A DNA stretch of 64,000 nucleotides. Origin: Larix kaempferi (lineage: Eukaryota > Streptophyta > Pinopsida > Pinales > Pinaceae). The translations under genes were made by a program, and so were the position numbers. The stretch is taken from contig BSBM01000592.1 in the NCBI GenBank assembly GCA_027924585.1, positions 2,692,501 through 2,756,500 of the forward strand, given 5' to 3'. The notes under the pieces were generated by a model, which worked only from the letters and a program-made list of their open reading frames with translations, was not told the origin of the DNA and searched no databases. Below are positions 9,673-20,428 of this stretch, one piece after another (positions within the stretch are counted from its first letter, which is position 1; every line of letters begins with the position of its first letter).

Positions 9673-11221
9673 ACAAAGAGCCTTCTTGTTATGAAGAAGC
9701 AGCGGAAAAGAAAGAATGGAAGGATGCCATGGTTGAGGAATACCAATCAATAATGAAGAATGATGTTTGGGATGTTGTCCCAAGACCTACAGAGAAGTCT
9801 GTTGTGACTTCCAAATGGATCTACAAAATCAAACATGCTGCAGATGGCAGTGTAGAGAAATACAAGGCAAGATTCGTAGCTCGTGGCTTCTCTCAGAAAG
9901 AGGGAATAGACTATGAAGAAAATTTTGCACCTGTAGCCAGGTATACTTCCATCAGAACAGTACTTGCCCTGGCTGCAACAATGAAATGGAAAACACACCA
10001 GATGGATGTCAAGACTACTTTCTTGAATGGTGTAGTTGAAGAGGAAGTATATGTAGAGCATCCACTCGGTTTTGAAATACATGACAGGGAGTCATATGTG
10101 TGCAGATTGAAGAAAGCCTTGTATGGCTTGAAACAAGCTCCCAGAACTTGGTATGGTAGGATGGACAGTTTCCTATCTAGTTTGGGCTTTACCAAGAGTA
10201 AAGTGGATTCCAACCTTTATTACAAGGTTGAGGAAGGGAATCCTGTGATTCTACTCCTGTATGTGGATGACTTATTTGTAACAGGAGATGACAGATTGAT
10301 TGCAGATACGAAGAGGAAGCTTGCTGCTGAGTTCGATATGAAATATTTGGGAATGATGCATTATTTCCTAGGTATGGAGGTGTGGCAGAGTGCAGGTGGG
10401 ATCTTCCTTGGTCAAGGGAAGTACACAGTAGATATCCTGAAGAGATTCGGGATGATGGATTGCAAGGCCATGGACACACCTATGGCATCGAATCTGAAGC
10501 TTCTATGTGATGCTTCATCTGAGCCAGTTGATGTCTCTATGTATCGTCAGATGATTGGGTCCTTAATGTACCTGACGAACACGAGACCAGATATTTGCTT
10601 TGCGGTGAACACATTGAGTCAGTTCCTGACAGATCCGAGGAGTGTTCATCCGGTTGTTGTAAAGCATGTTCTAAGGTACCTAAAGGGTACCGTGGATTAT
10701 GGGTTCAAGTATGAGGTGAATCAAAAGTTTAACTTGCAGGGTTATGTTGATTCAGATTGGGATGGCAGTGTTGCAGACAGGAAGAGCACATCTGGGTGCT
10801 GCTTCAGTATGGGATCAGGTGTGATCTCTTGGTTTAGCAGGAAGCAGTCTGCGTAGCACTGAGTATAGCTAAGGCAGAGTATGTTGCAGCCTGTTCAGCT
10901 AGTTGTGAGGCAATATGGCTACGGAAGCTACTGTCTGAGTTATTTGATCTCCCGTTGGATGCTACTAGTATCTTATGTGATAACCAGAGTTGTGTGAAGC
11001 TAACCGAGAACCCAATGTTTCATGACAGGTCAAAACACATAGCGATCAAATATCACTATATCAGGGATATGGTGCAGAGAGGAGCTGTGAAGCTCCTGTA
11101 TGTTGCGACGGATGAGCAGATTGCAGATGTGCTGACGAAGCCACTAGCTAGGGTGAAGTTTGAGTACTTCAGAGAGAGGCTTGGCGTTCTTCAGATCGAG
11201 GACACTTCGAGGAAGAAGTGA
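9669..11221 (+). pseudogene. Copia C reverse transcriptase - RNase H
   Basis: A 395-codon open frame (9669-10856) covers the copia RT: EWKDAMVEEYQSI, VTSKWIYKIKH, ARGFSQKEGIDY, then the catalytic YVDDLFVTG near 10260 with both aspartates present, and LGMEV / YLTNTRPDI. RNase H starts at GYVDSDWDGS, where the family has SDWAGS. A one-base deletion near 10849 ends the frame in the RNase H STAEA region. The C-terminal part, with SKHIAIKYHYIRD and ADVLTKPLA, continues in another frame to 11221. RT itself is intact, so the break mainly affects RNase H. Confidence 0.88.
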
Positions 11222-12544
11222 TGGACACATTTGTTGTAGCCATTAAAAGCATGTTGGAAGGAGGATCCTTCACATGGCTATGGATGTAAGCGCTGGATGA
11301 TGAGCATCAGGATGATGTTCTGGTTTCTACTTTGATATGATCAGTTGGATCATTTATATGTATATATGCATCATGTTGGATGCTGGATATGATTAGTTGG
11401 ATCATTTATATGTATGTACGCATCATGTTGGATGCTGGATATGATCGGTTGGATCATGTGTATGTATTTTTGTATATGCATCATGTTGGATGCTTCGACC
11501 ATGTATCTGTATATGTATCAGGTGGATACATTGTATGATCAGGTGGATCATGTATGGTGATATGTATCATGTATTTGTATTTGTATCAGGTGGATACATT
11601 GTATGATTAGGTGGATCATGTATGATGATATGTATCAGGTAGATGCATTGTATGATCAGGATGATCATGGATGACGAGCTTCAGGATGTTGCTCCAGATG
11701 ACATGCAGTAGGATGTTGCAGTGATGATGATCAGTATGATCATGTGTACATCAGGATGATGTATGGTGAGTATCAGGTTGATGCTCTATGGTCGTGGATT
11801 AGGTTGTGCAGATGAGCATATAATTTGGCCCTAGGAGATTTGCAGATAGTCTTTTGAGGTTTTGGCTATGGCATGTAATTCGTGCCCTGGGATATCTGGC
11901 AAATGCTCTTTCGAGGTTTTGCTCTAGGAGGACATATAATTTGGCCTTGGGAGATCCGCAGATAGTCTTTCGAGGTTTTTCCTATGGCATGTAATTCGTA
12001 CCCTGGGATATCTAGCAGATGCTCTTTCGAGGTTTTGTCCTATGGCATATAATATGTCCCTGGGAGATCCGATAGGTTGGGTTGTGTGCCCGTAATAAGT
12101 TCAGGGATGCTCTTGCAAGGTTTTGCCATGACCACATATAATCTGTCCCTGGGAGATCCTATAGGTAGAGCTGTGTGCTCGTAACAACCTGGGATGCTCT
12201 TGTGAGGTTTTGTGGTGAGGTCACATATAATATGGCCCTAGGAGATCCTATAGGTAGAGCCGTGTGCTCATAATAGCTTGGGATGCTCTTTCGAGGTTTT
12301 GTGACGCATGTAATAAGTCTTGAGGATTGCACAGTATGGCCAGTGATGACGAAGACCTGCAGGTGGTGGGCCTACATCCAGTATGAAAAAGGACTGGCTC
12401 TGTAGAACTTCCAATGACGAGTAGAGTCAAAGATTAGTTGAGATAGCAGCAGCAGTGACGATGATGATGACGATGCATCAATGATGATGATTCCAAGAAG
12501 AAGACTTATCTAGCAGATCTGTGTCGAGAAATACCTTCCTAGTT
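11222..12544 (+). repeat. Minisatellite-rich 3' region of copia C
   Basis: No coding capacity. Successive families of short repeats occur: TGGATATGATCAGTTGGATCAT-type units (11320-11470), TATCAGGTGGATACATTG units (11510-11660), a single copy of the CAGGATGTTGCTCCAGATGA unit (about 11680), then GGAGATC..TTTCGAGGTTTTG units of roughly 60-95 bp (11820-12310). The order is the same in copia A and B. Confidence 0.8.
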
Positions 12545-12553
12545 AAGAGGGAG
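12545..12553 (+). other. Polypurine tract of copia C
   Basis: AAGAGGGAG abuts the 3' LTR. The identical tract precedes the 3' LTRs of copia A (30461-30469) and copia B (27413-27421). Confidence 0.85.
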
Positions 12554-13154
12554 TGTTGATGTATATGTAACTTCGGAATGCATTTCATCTATGTATTTCG
12601 TATATTTATTGTACCCTTATTAGAGATGTGTTATTCCTCTATAAGGAAGTGTTGTCATGTGGATTGACAAGTGTCGCAAGTGTGTGTACTTGTCGATGGG
12701 TTATTAGACCACCATGTGTGGTGCCGACCTTGAAATATATATTATATTGTGGATGTACCTAGCTAGACAAGTCGGCCCCATAAGGTCATTGGGCAAATAA
12801 ATTAGTATAAATAGAGATCAGGTGATCTCTATTTAGATCACTCGGAAAAGTATCTCACTCTCACTCAGAAAGTGGCGCACTAGTGAGGAGGAGGATCATC
12901 TGCTACTAGAAACTATCTCAGTGTATTTTGGTTGTACTTTGGTTGAGCCATTGCTCTCTCTATCTCTGAGGAAGTTGTGGGGTTTTTCACCTTAGGGTTT
13001 TCCCCATGGAAACTTTGTGTCTCTTGTCTCTCATGCTTTTGATTCTTGTGATGGTTGTCATGCTTATTGATATTGTCATGCATTGATATACTGTATATGT
13101 TATTCTCTCAGTAAAGATCCTAGAGTATTGTGAATTAATGCTCAAAATTTAACA
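12554..13154 (+). repeat. 3' LTR of copia C
   Basis: Starts TGTTGATGTATATG and ends AATTTAACA. It is followed by CTAAA, the target duplication. It carries the same TATA-hairpin as the 5' LTR at 12806-12834. Confidence 0.9.
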
Positions 13155-14619
13155 CTAAATTCTTACCGGAAAGGTCTCTTGAAGGCAACAAGCTCATTTG
13201 TTCAACAAAGACACTTGCATATCTATCCAAGGAAGTAGTGGAGACTATTGATGGGTGCATCTAAATGGAATGGAGCTGAGCCATGACACCATGTGAATTC
13301 TTCTTAAGTATTTTTTCTAGGTGATGTGAACTGATGATGTAGAGAGACCCTGGTTGTAAGCCCTTAAATTTGTGTTGTGCCCCATTGACTGAAAACTGCA
13401 TCCAAAGTTCAGCAAATTCCTATAAGATGGGGCCAAGTGTGCGTAACCATTGAACGCCCAAAACCACATCACATCCGCCTAAGGACAAGGCAAACATATG
13501 AGAGCGCAGGTTATAATCTTCCATAGAGATACGCACATTGTGACACTTCCCGTTGCAAGGTAAGGTGCCCCCATTGGCAACCACGACTTCAAAGTTGGAG
13601 CAACGATGGACAAAACAATCAACCTGTTTGGAAATCCGAGGATCAATGAAGTTATGAGTGCTACTAGAATCAATGATTATGGTAAGAGGGAGCTTCTTGA
13701 AGTATCCCCTGACTCGCATTGTTTGTGGGGTGGTGACGCCGATTACAGCATGGAGAGAGATCTCGGGTGGGTCATCCTGAGATGGGGTGTCAACAGGCGG
13801 GTGTCGAATGTCGACCTGATCATCTACTATATCCGGAGCTTCTTCATTAAGTTCTGAGGCAGGCAGAGAATCGACATCCAAGAGATAGAGCTTTTGTTGA
13901 ACACATCTATGTCCCCAAGTGAATTTATCATCACAATTATAACAAAGCCCTTTTTCTCGGCGTGCCTGCATCTCTGTTTCAGACAATTTCTTGATAGGAG
14001 TTGGTTGAGGAGAAGGCGTGATGGGAGGTCGTTGGGAACCCATATTTCTGAAGGGAACAAAGGTGGGTTTGAAGCGTTGTTGAGCTGCGATCTTGTCCTC
14101 AGCCAGCTTAGCCAACCATAGGACTTCCATCATTGTGTTGGGACAAAACATTTTGACCTCTGAGCGGATTTCATCCTTGAGACCACTGATAAAACAACTC
14201 CTGTAGAATTTATCAGACAATCCTTCTGTGTGATTGGCTAGTTTCTCAAATTTCGTCTGATATTCTCTCGTTGTGCCAGTTTGGTGAAGTTTAGTGAGTG
14301 CTCCTGTGAAGTCGTCAAAAGCACTAGGACCAAATCATGGAAAAAGGAGTTGGAAAAAATCTGTCCAGTTTGGCTCGGGATGAGCTTTGATGTACCAACG
14401 GTACCATTGAAGGGATTCCCGTTCCAAATGAAAGGATGCAAGTGGAACTTTCTGGACATCAAAAGTATTATGTAGACTAAAATATTGTTCTACTCGGTAT
14501 ATCCATCCAGTCGGACCAGTACCATTGAAGCGAGGAAAATCAAACTTCGGCCCACGAAAATTGCTGGAAGAAGAGAACCCGGTGGCTGCAAAAGATTCTG
14601 GCTGTCGGTTATTGTTCAT
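13155..14619 (-). pseudogene. Gypsy gag - protease
   Basis: Read leftward from 14619, the frame begins with MNNNRQP and a gag domain (FDFPRFNGTGPTGWIYRVEQY, WYRWY). It has a TGA at 14335-14337, at a position where gypsy Gag normally has arginine (LFP-stop-FGPSAFDDF), so it probably arose from CGA. The same frame continues through a CCHC zinc knuckle (CYNCDDKFTWGHRC), longer than the standard spacing. The aspartic protease follows, whose DSG is changed to DSS (IIIDSSSTHNFID), then DVVLGVQWL. A TAG at 13420 follows LGPIL. A conserved WMQFSVNG..HKFKGLQPG stretch continues to about 13330. The RT that should follow is absent. Confidence 0.82.
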
Positions 14620-15459
14620 GGCTGAATGCTAAAGATGGAGGCTAAGAAATTTTTCATCAAGATCTTGGAGTTTGGTTTGGATAGCTGCAAGTGCTTCCTC
14701 CATGGTGTTTGCTCCTGTGCGAGTGACAACCATAACCAGTATTTTTTTTTTATGTGGGGGGGGGGGGGGGAATGGATAGAAAAATGCAAACACAAGCTTA
14801 TTTAGTAAGGGGAAATTTGGATTTGGAAAAAACTCGGAGGGGTAATTGGGGTTTGACTAGGTTTTTGACACTTTCTGAGGGACAGGGAAGCAAAAAATAG
14901 AGATTTCAGAAGCGGGAACTCTATGGTAAAATTTGAAGGCAATCAGGTGAAAATTGAAGAAGTTATGGCAAACCCTAAAAATAGACAAATGTGGGATTTC
15001 TGGTCTTGGGAAGTGGAATTTGGGATAGGGTCTTCAGGAATGAAATATGCAGAATGGGATTGCAGGGATTTCAATGAAGTTTCAGGAAAAACAGAGTTGA
15101 AACAAGGGAGATATGGCTGATGGCCACCAATGTTGTCTAACGACTTGCGTATTGGGGCAGTACCCCTCACTCCACGGCTCAGGTAAAATTGATAACCGCT
15201 TTGCCACAAACGACAGCTCTTGGTTTACGTCACGGGTGGGAACTAGTTAATCAGGTAGGGGTTGTTGCCATTTTCGTTTGCAGGTCCTCTCAATGGGCCA
15301 ACTACTTTGGGGTTCCTGTGGTACTCCTTACAATGAGTTTTAGGGCTTATGCCCAAGTACTTCCCACAGTTAAGCGGATAGGGATTATTCCCAAATCCGA
15401 AGCTGCAACAGATGCAAAAAAAATTTGGCAGAAATTCCACCCAACGAGCCCAAGAAAAT
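14620..15459 (-). other. Gypsy leader, non-coding
   Basis: Between the primer-binding site and gag there is no supported gene. It holds a homopolymer run of about 15 guanines on the plus strand (14756-14770), preceded by a run of T. The length is ordinary for a gypsy 5' leader. Confidence 0.65.
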
Positions 15460-15471
15460 GCTCTGATACCA
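15460..15471 (-). other. Primer-binding site of the gypsy element (tRNA-iMet)
   Basis: On the minus strand TGGTATCAGAGC follows the 5' LTR after a 2-base gap. It matches initiator methionine tRNA. Confidence 0.9.
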
Positions 15472-15473
15472 GA

Positions 15474-15893
15474 TGTGAAGAACCTGCAATAATTAATTAA
15501 TGCAAATACATGAGATATCAGAAATAACAGAACTCAGAATCACTTTTATATTGATCACGGGCCACTTCGAGGGGGAAAGCTCAACACAATTAACTTCACG
15601 GTGCCTTCATAGGCCTCAACACACACTTATATACTAAGTCTAGGCGCCAATACCATGGGTCAATACTATGTGTCAATACAAACCATGGGCTAAGTCTAGA
15701 CGCCAATACTATGAGTCAAAACCATGGGACATATAATACTATGGGACAACTTACAAAGCATATGCATCCAATACTATGGGTTAATACTATGGGCTAATAT
15801 AAACTATGGATCAACAAATACTACGGGACGACTTACAAAGCATATGCGTCCAACAACAATATACTAACAAAGTAAAGACATGGGTTCCTAACA
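15474..15893 (-). repeat. 5' LTR of the gypsy element
   Basis: The 420-bp partner of 6251-6688. On the plus strand it runs from TGTGAAGAACCTGC to GGGTTCCTAACA, so both ends have TG/CA. It is flanked on the right by the duplication AAGTC. Confidence 0.9.
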
Positions 15894-16154
15894 AAGTCAT
15901 GAGAATTGAACTTTGGGAGGCGGTTTGTTTGGAACCCCCCTTAAAAATCATGAGAATTGAACTTTTGGAGGTGGTTCTTTGAAAACCCCCCCTAAAATCC
16001 CAATTGTCATAACTTTTGGGGCTGGTTTGTCAAAACCCCCTCGAAAAGTCATGAGAATTGAACTTTTGGAGGTGGTTTATTGAAACCCCCCCTAAAAGTC
16101 ATGCGAATTGAAATTTTCGAGGAACTTTTTTGAAAACCCTCTAAAAGTCATTTA
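15894..16154 (+). mobile_element. CACTA subterminal repeats, part 2
   Basis: The same hairpin units as 5846-6250 continue after the gypsy target duplication: GGTGGTTCTTTGAAAACC, CCCCCTAAAA and variants, with ATGAGAATTGAACTTTTGG spacers. The array ends at AAAAGTCATTTA, where copia A is inserted (duplication ATTTA). Confidence 0.72.
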
Positions 16155-16758
16155 TGTTGATGTATATGTAACTTAGGAATGTATTTCATCTATATATTTC
16201 ATATATATTTATTGTACCCTTATAAGAGATGTGTTATTCCTCTATAAGGAAGTGTCGTCATGTGTATTGACAAGTGTCGCAAGTGTGTAAACTTGTCGAT
16301 GGGTTATTAGACCACCATGTGTGGGGTTGGCCCTATTTTATGTAATATATAATTGATGTACCTAACTAGACAAGTCGGCCCCATAGTGTAACTAGAAAAA
16401 CAGACTAGTATAAATAGAGATCGGGAGATCTCTATTTTTATCACTCAGAAACTCATACTTCTCTCACTTAGAAAGTGGCGCACTAGTGAGGAGGAGTATC
16501 ATCTACTACTAGGAGACTATCTCAGTGTATTTTGGTTGTACTTTGGTTGAGCCATTGCTCTCTCTATCTCTGAGGAAGTTGTGGGGTTTTCCACTTTAGG
16601 GTTTTTCCCACGGAAACTCTGTGTCTATTGTCTCTCATGCTTTTGATTCTTGTGATCCTTGTCATACTTATTGTGATTGTTATGCATTGATATACTGTAT
16701 ATGTTATTCTCTCAGTGAAGATCGTAGAGTATTGTGAATTAATGCTCAAAATTTAACA
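16155..16758 (+). repeat. 5' LTR of copia A
   Basis: Starts TGTTGATGTATATG and ends ATTTAACA before the primer-binding site. It differs from the 3' LTR (30470-31060) by scattered substitutions and a deletion of about a dozen bases near the start, so it is older than copia B. Confidence 0.9.
16409..16437 (+). promoter_or_regulatory. TATA box overlapping a perfect hairpin in the copia A LTR
   Basis: TATAAATAG overlaps the stem AAATAGAGATC (16412-16422), loop GGGA, and GATCTCTATTT (16427-16437). The 3' LTR repeats it at 30714-30739. The loop differs from that of copia C while the stem is identical. Confidence 0.7.
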
Positions 16759-16770
16759 TGGTATCAGAGC
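16759..16770 (+). other. Primer-binding site of copia A (tRNA-iMet)
   Basis: TGGTATCAGAGC directly follows the 5' LTR; it is the usual copia primer-binding site. Confidence 0.92.
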
Positions 16771-17329
16771 TAACCTGAGAAGACATTATGCAGTGACAAA
16801 AACTAGGGTTTCTTGTTTATTGGGTTTCTCTCCAAAGATTTTGGAAAATCAGTATAGTAGATTGACTCTACTCATCAAGGAGAATCTATATATCCAATCA
16901 GAATTCAATTCTGAGCTTTTTCATATTTGGCCCTAAAAATTAAGGTTTCCTCAAAAATAGGAATTTCTAAAATCTGAAGACATAGCTGGAAGCTCCTTGC
17001 AAAAATCAAAGTTTATAGCTTTGGAGTGAGATTTTTGGATGGGTAGATCTCCGGGAAACTCAAAACCTAATTCAAGGCTCTCCCTAGTGAACCCGGGAGG
17101 ACAAAAAGGAAAATCTGAAGGGTAAAGCTTTATTGATCTCAAATTATGAATACACCAGGATGATCAGCTCATCAAGGCGCATCTTTCTATCCTTTCAGAA
17201 AATTGAAATTCACATTTTGAATTTTTAGGGTTTTTTCGACAAACCCTAATCTGGGACTAGATCTAGTTTTCAGCATTTCAAGTGGTAAGACCTAAATATT
17301 TTTTATTTCCATTTGAAATACTCTTCAAG
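16771..17329 (+). other. Untranslated leader of copia A
   Basis: About 560 bp separate the primer-binding site from the gag ATG. No gene is seen. A phrase near 17175 (TCATCAAGGCGCAT) and the segment to 17260 are shared with the copia B leader near 22660, which shows common descent. Confidence 0.7.
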
Positions 17330-18175
17330 ATGTCTCACCACACCAAGCTTGAGGATAAGCTTGAAGGGGCTGATAACTTCCGAGCTTGGAAGTATAGGAT
17401 TGGGTTAATCCTGGAAGAGAATGAGTTGGACTCATATATAAAAGAAGACATCCCTATCCCAGAGGATGAAGAGGCTAAGGTATTTCATAAGAAGAACTTG
17501 GTCAAGGCAAAAATAATCATTGCTGATTCTATTAAAGACCATCTCATACCCCATGTGTCTTCTCTAAAGACACCCAAGGCTATGTTTGACTCTTTGACCA
17601 AGCTATTTGAAGGGAAGAACATAAATCGGAAGATGACTCTGCAGAATCAATTGAAAGGGGTCAATATGTTGAATGGAGAAACCATTCAATCTTACTTCTC
17701 CAAGGTCTCTCAAATCAAGGAACAACTTAAAGCTGTGGATGAAGTAGTGGATAATGGTGAAGTTGTTATGACCACTCTGAATTGCCTTCCTAGGTCATGG
17801 GACTCCTTTATTCAAGGAATCTGTGCAAGAAAGAAATTGATCTCTTTCAGTAAATTGTGGGAGGAATGCTCTCAAGAAGAAGCTAGGCTTGTATCTCATG
17901 AAGAAAAGATGGGAGGTGAAGATCAAGCTCTCGTAGCCCACACCAAAAGAAGCAAGCCCAAGAAGGAGCACTCTCACTTCAAGAGATCCTATCACAACCA
18001 ATAAAAGAATAAGAAGGATGTAAGATTTTTCTCATGCAATGAGAAGGGTCAATTTGCTTCAGAATGTCCCAAGAACAAAAGGGATAACATCAACTCTAGC
18101 AAGAAGAAGAAGGGTAACAAAAGAAAGTTCCATGCTCATGCCGCTGAAGATGATGAACATCCAAAGAAGAAGGCT
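17330..18175 (+). pseudogene. Copia A gag
   Basis: The ATG at 17330 (MSHHTKLEDKLEGADNF) is preferred over the upstream GTG because it matches the usual copia Gag start. The capsid-like region includes NFRAWKYRIGLIL, LTKLFEGKNINRKM and QSYFSKVSQIKEQL. The frame stops with TAA at 18002 but continues in phase through a degenerate zinc knuckle. FFSCNEKGQFASEC has lost the first cysteine and has Gln in place of His. A lysine-rich stretch and an acidic DESDDDSSSEEE linker lead into protease. Gag would bind element RNA in virus-like particles; this copy is broken. Confidence 0.85.
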
Positions 18176-19747
18176 ATGGATGAAAGTGATGATGACTCAT
18201 CAAGTGAAGAAGAGTATGTTCTAATCTCTGCTCTCACAGGTACTATCTCCCATGGTTGTAATGATTGGTTAATTGACAGTGGTGCTTCCAAACACATGAC
18301 TAGGTTTAAGGAATCTTCTGTAAACCTATCAGAACATGAATCACCCCATAAGGTGAAACTTGGGGATGATTATCAATACCCAATCAAAGGAAGTGGTGAA
18401 GCCTCCTACAACCTATATTCTGGAAAATCTTTGAAGATGAAAGAAGTCCTTTATGTACCTGGGCTTAAAAAGAACTTACTCTCCATCTCTGCATTGGATG
18501 CAAAAGGTATGAGGGTTGCATTTGTGGATGGCCAAGTCCTAATGTGGCCAAAGGGAAAGACCATAGATGATGCAGTAGTGATTGGAGAGAAAGAGGGAGG
18601 TTTGTATAAATTGAAGGGACAACCTGAACATGCCATGGTGCATGAATCCATGGAGCCAAGTGAACTTTGGCATAGAAGACTTGCTCATATGCACTATAGG
18701 GCACTTCCAATTGCAAGCAAGGATGTAGAGGGTCTTCCTGAAATCAAGACCAAACATGAAGGTGTTTGCAAAGGATGTGCAAAAGGTCAAAACATTAAGA
18801 AGGCTTTCCTAAGCAGTGAAAGCATGGAAAAGGATATCCTGGAAATCATCCACTCAGATGTATGTGGTCCTATGTCATCCAGTTCTCTAAGTGGGTATGT
18901 TTACTCTGTCTCATTTATTGATGACTTCTCTAGGAAGACTTGGGTATACTTCTTGAAGAACAAAGATGAGGTGCTTGATAAGCTCAAGGAATTCAAAACC
19001 TTGATGGAGAATCAAACTGACAAGAAGATCAAAACATTCAGGTCCGACAGTGGTGGAGAATTCACCTCAGGTGACTTCAAGAAGCTTTGCAGTGATCCAG
19101 GGATTAATAGGGAGTTGACTGCTCCTTATAATCCTCAACAGAATGGAGTTGCAGAAAGGAAGAATGGAACAATCATGTAAGCAGCAAGGGCAATGCTGCA
19201 TGACCAGGATCTACCTATGCATCTATGGGCATAAGCAACTAGAACAACTATATATGTGCAGAACAGAACACCCCACAAGATATTGGACAACAAAACACTA
19301 GAAGAGGTCTTTTCTGGTAAGAAACCTAAAGTCATCCATCTCAGAATATTTGGTTGTCTAGTATACACACATGTCCCAAAGGAAAAGAGGACTAAACTAG
19401 ATCCTTCGGGAAAGAAGGGTATCTTTGTGGGTTACAGTGAAAGCTCGAAGGCTTACAGAATATACTTTCTAGAGTTCAAGAAGATTGATGTCAGCAGAGA
19501 TGTAACATTTGATGAAAACTCAGCATTCATCAAATCAAGGAAGGAACCTATCGAGGTTTATGAAGAACCTAAGGAAACTAGATTTCAAGACACTACCATG
19601 ACTGAAGCAATTCTAGAAGTTGTTCGTGAGTTTGAAGATCCACAAGAACTTGTAGATCCACCTCGTGAGGATAACTCTCACAAGAGGAAACCTGCATGGG
19701 CTAGAGAGCTCATTCAAGATGCAGAAATATTTGGCATTCCAGAATAA
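18176..19747 (+). pseudogene. Copia A protease and integrase
   Basis: Protease is marked by WLIDSGASKHMT near 18270. The integrase HHCC finger follows (ELWHRRLAHMH ... CKGCAKGQ). The catalytic core has HSDVCGPM, DDFSRKTWVYFL and SDSGGEF, with the third acidic region before PQQNGVAERKNG. In-frame TAA stops lie at 19178-19180 and near 19231, so integrase is cut just after the core. The C-terminal linker (HLRIFGCLVYTHVPKEKR to REDNSHKRKPAW) runs on in the same frame to TAA at 19745. Length and order are normal for copia. Confidence 0.88.
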
Positions 19748-20428
19748 GAACACAAAGGAAAGAAGAGAACCAGATCACATACCAGCTATGTTGCTTTACT
19801 CTATGACATTATGAACAAAGAACCTTCCAGTTATGAAGAAGAAGCGGAAAAGAAAGAATGGAAGGATGCCATGGTTGAGGAATATGAATCAATAATGAAG
19901 AATGGTGTTTGGGATGTTGTCCCAAGACCTAAAGGGAAGTCTATTGTGACTTCCAAATGGATCTACAAAATCAAGCATGCTGCAGATGGTAGTGTAGAGA
20001 AATACAAGGCAAGATTCATAGCTCGTGGCTTCTCTCAGAAAGAGGGAATAGATTATGAAGAAACTTTTGCACCTGTAGCCAGGTATACTTCCATCAGAAC
20101 AGTACTTTCCCTGGCTGCAGCAATGAAATGGAAAATACACTAGATGGATGTCAAGACTGCTTTCTTGAATTGTGTAGTTGAAGAGGAAGTATATGTGGAG
20201 CAGCCACTCGGTTTCAAAACACATGACAGGGAGTCATATGAGTGTAGATTGAAGAAAGCCTTGTATGGCTTGAAGCAAGCTCCCAGAACTTGGTATGGTA
20301 GGATGGACAGTTTCCTATCTAGCTTGGGCTTTACCAAGATTAAAGCGGATTCCAACCTTTACTATAAGGTTGAGGAAGGGAATCCCGTGGTTCTACTCCT
20401 ATATGTGAATGACCTGTTTGTAACAGGA
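19748..20428 (+). pseudogene. Copia A reverse transcriptase, part 1 (before copia B)
   Basis: In frame with integrase: EWKDAMVEEYESI, VTSKWIYKIKH, ARGFSQKEGIDYEETFAPVA. A TAG at 20141 sits where relatives have CAG (glutamine). The catalytic box reads YVNDLFVTG instead of YVDDLFVTG, losing an essential aspartate. Copia B is inserted five codons after that box, within VTGDD. Codons continue in phase at 28075. Confidence 0.88.

Larger units (their letters stand above)
7662..13154 (+). mobile_element. Copia C, inserted in the gypsy element
   Basis: LTRs lie at 7662-8265 and 12554-13154 with a perfect 5-bp duplication CTAAA (7657-7661 and 13155-13159). RT and RNase H are well preserved, but there is no primer-binding site, no gag and no protease. 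The DNA after the 5' LTR (8266-9118) is instead a copy of the flank of copia A. Part of integrase, the RT-RNase H region, a minisatellite-rich 3' region and a purine tract follow. The element cannot now be reverse transcribed from its own leader. Confidence 0.92.
6251..15893 (-). mobile_element. Ty3/gypsy retrotransposon, minus strand, host of copia C
   Basis: LTRs lie at 6251-6688 and 15474-15893. A tRNA-iMet primer-binding site and a purine tract sit at the correct inner edges for minus-strand orientation. The flanking target-site duplication AAGTC (6246-6250 and 15894-15898) is perfect. Gag with zinc knuckle and protease, then RNase H and integrase remnants, are recognisable, but the reverse transcriptase is missing. 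Because the copia C duplication CTAAA joins the protease side directly to the RNase H side, the RT deletion predates copia C. The element inserted into the CACTA subterminal array. Confidence 0.9.

Noticed and set aside
9747-10479. Antisense frames of about 100 codons opposite the copia RT, repeated at 19.9-20.4 kb
   Set aside because: Shadows of the conserved RT coding strand; recurrence only reflects the conserved sense sequence.
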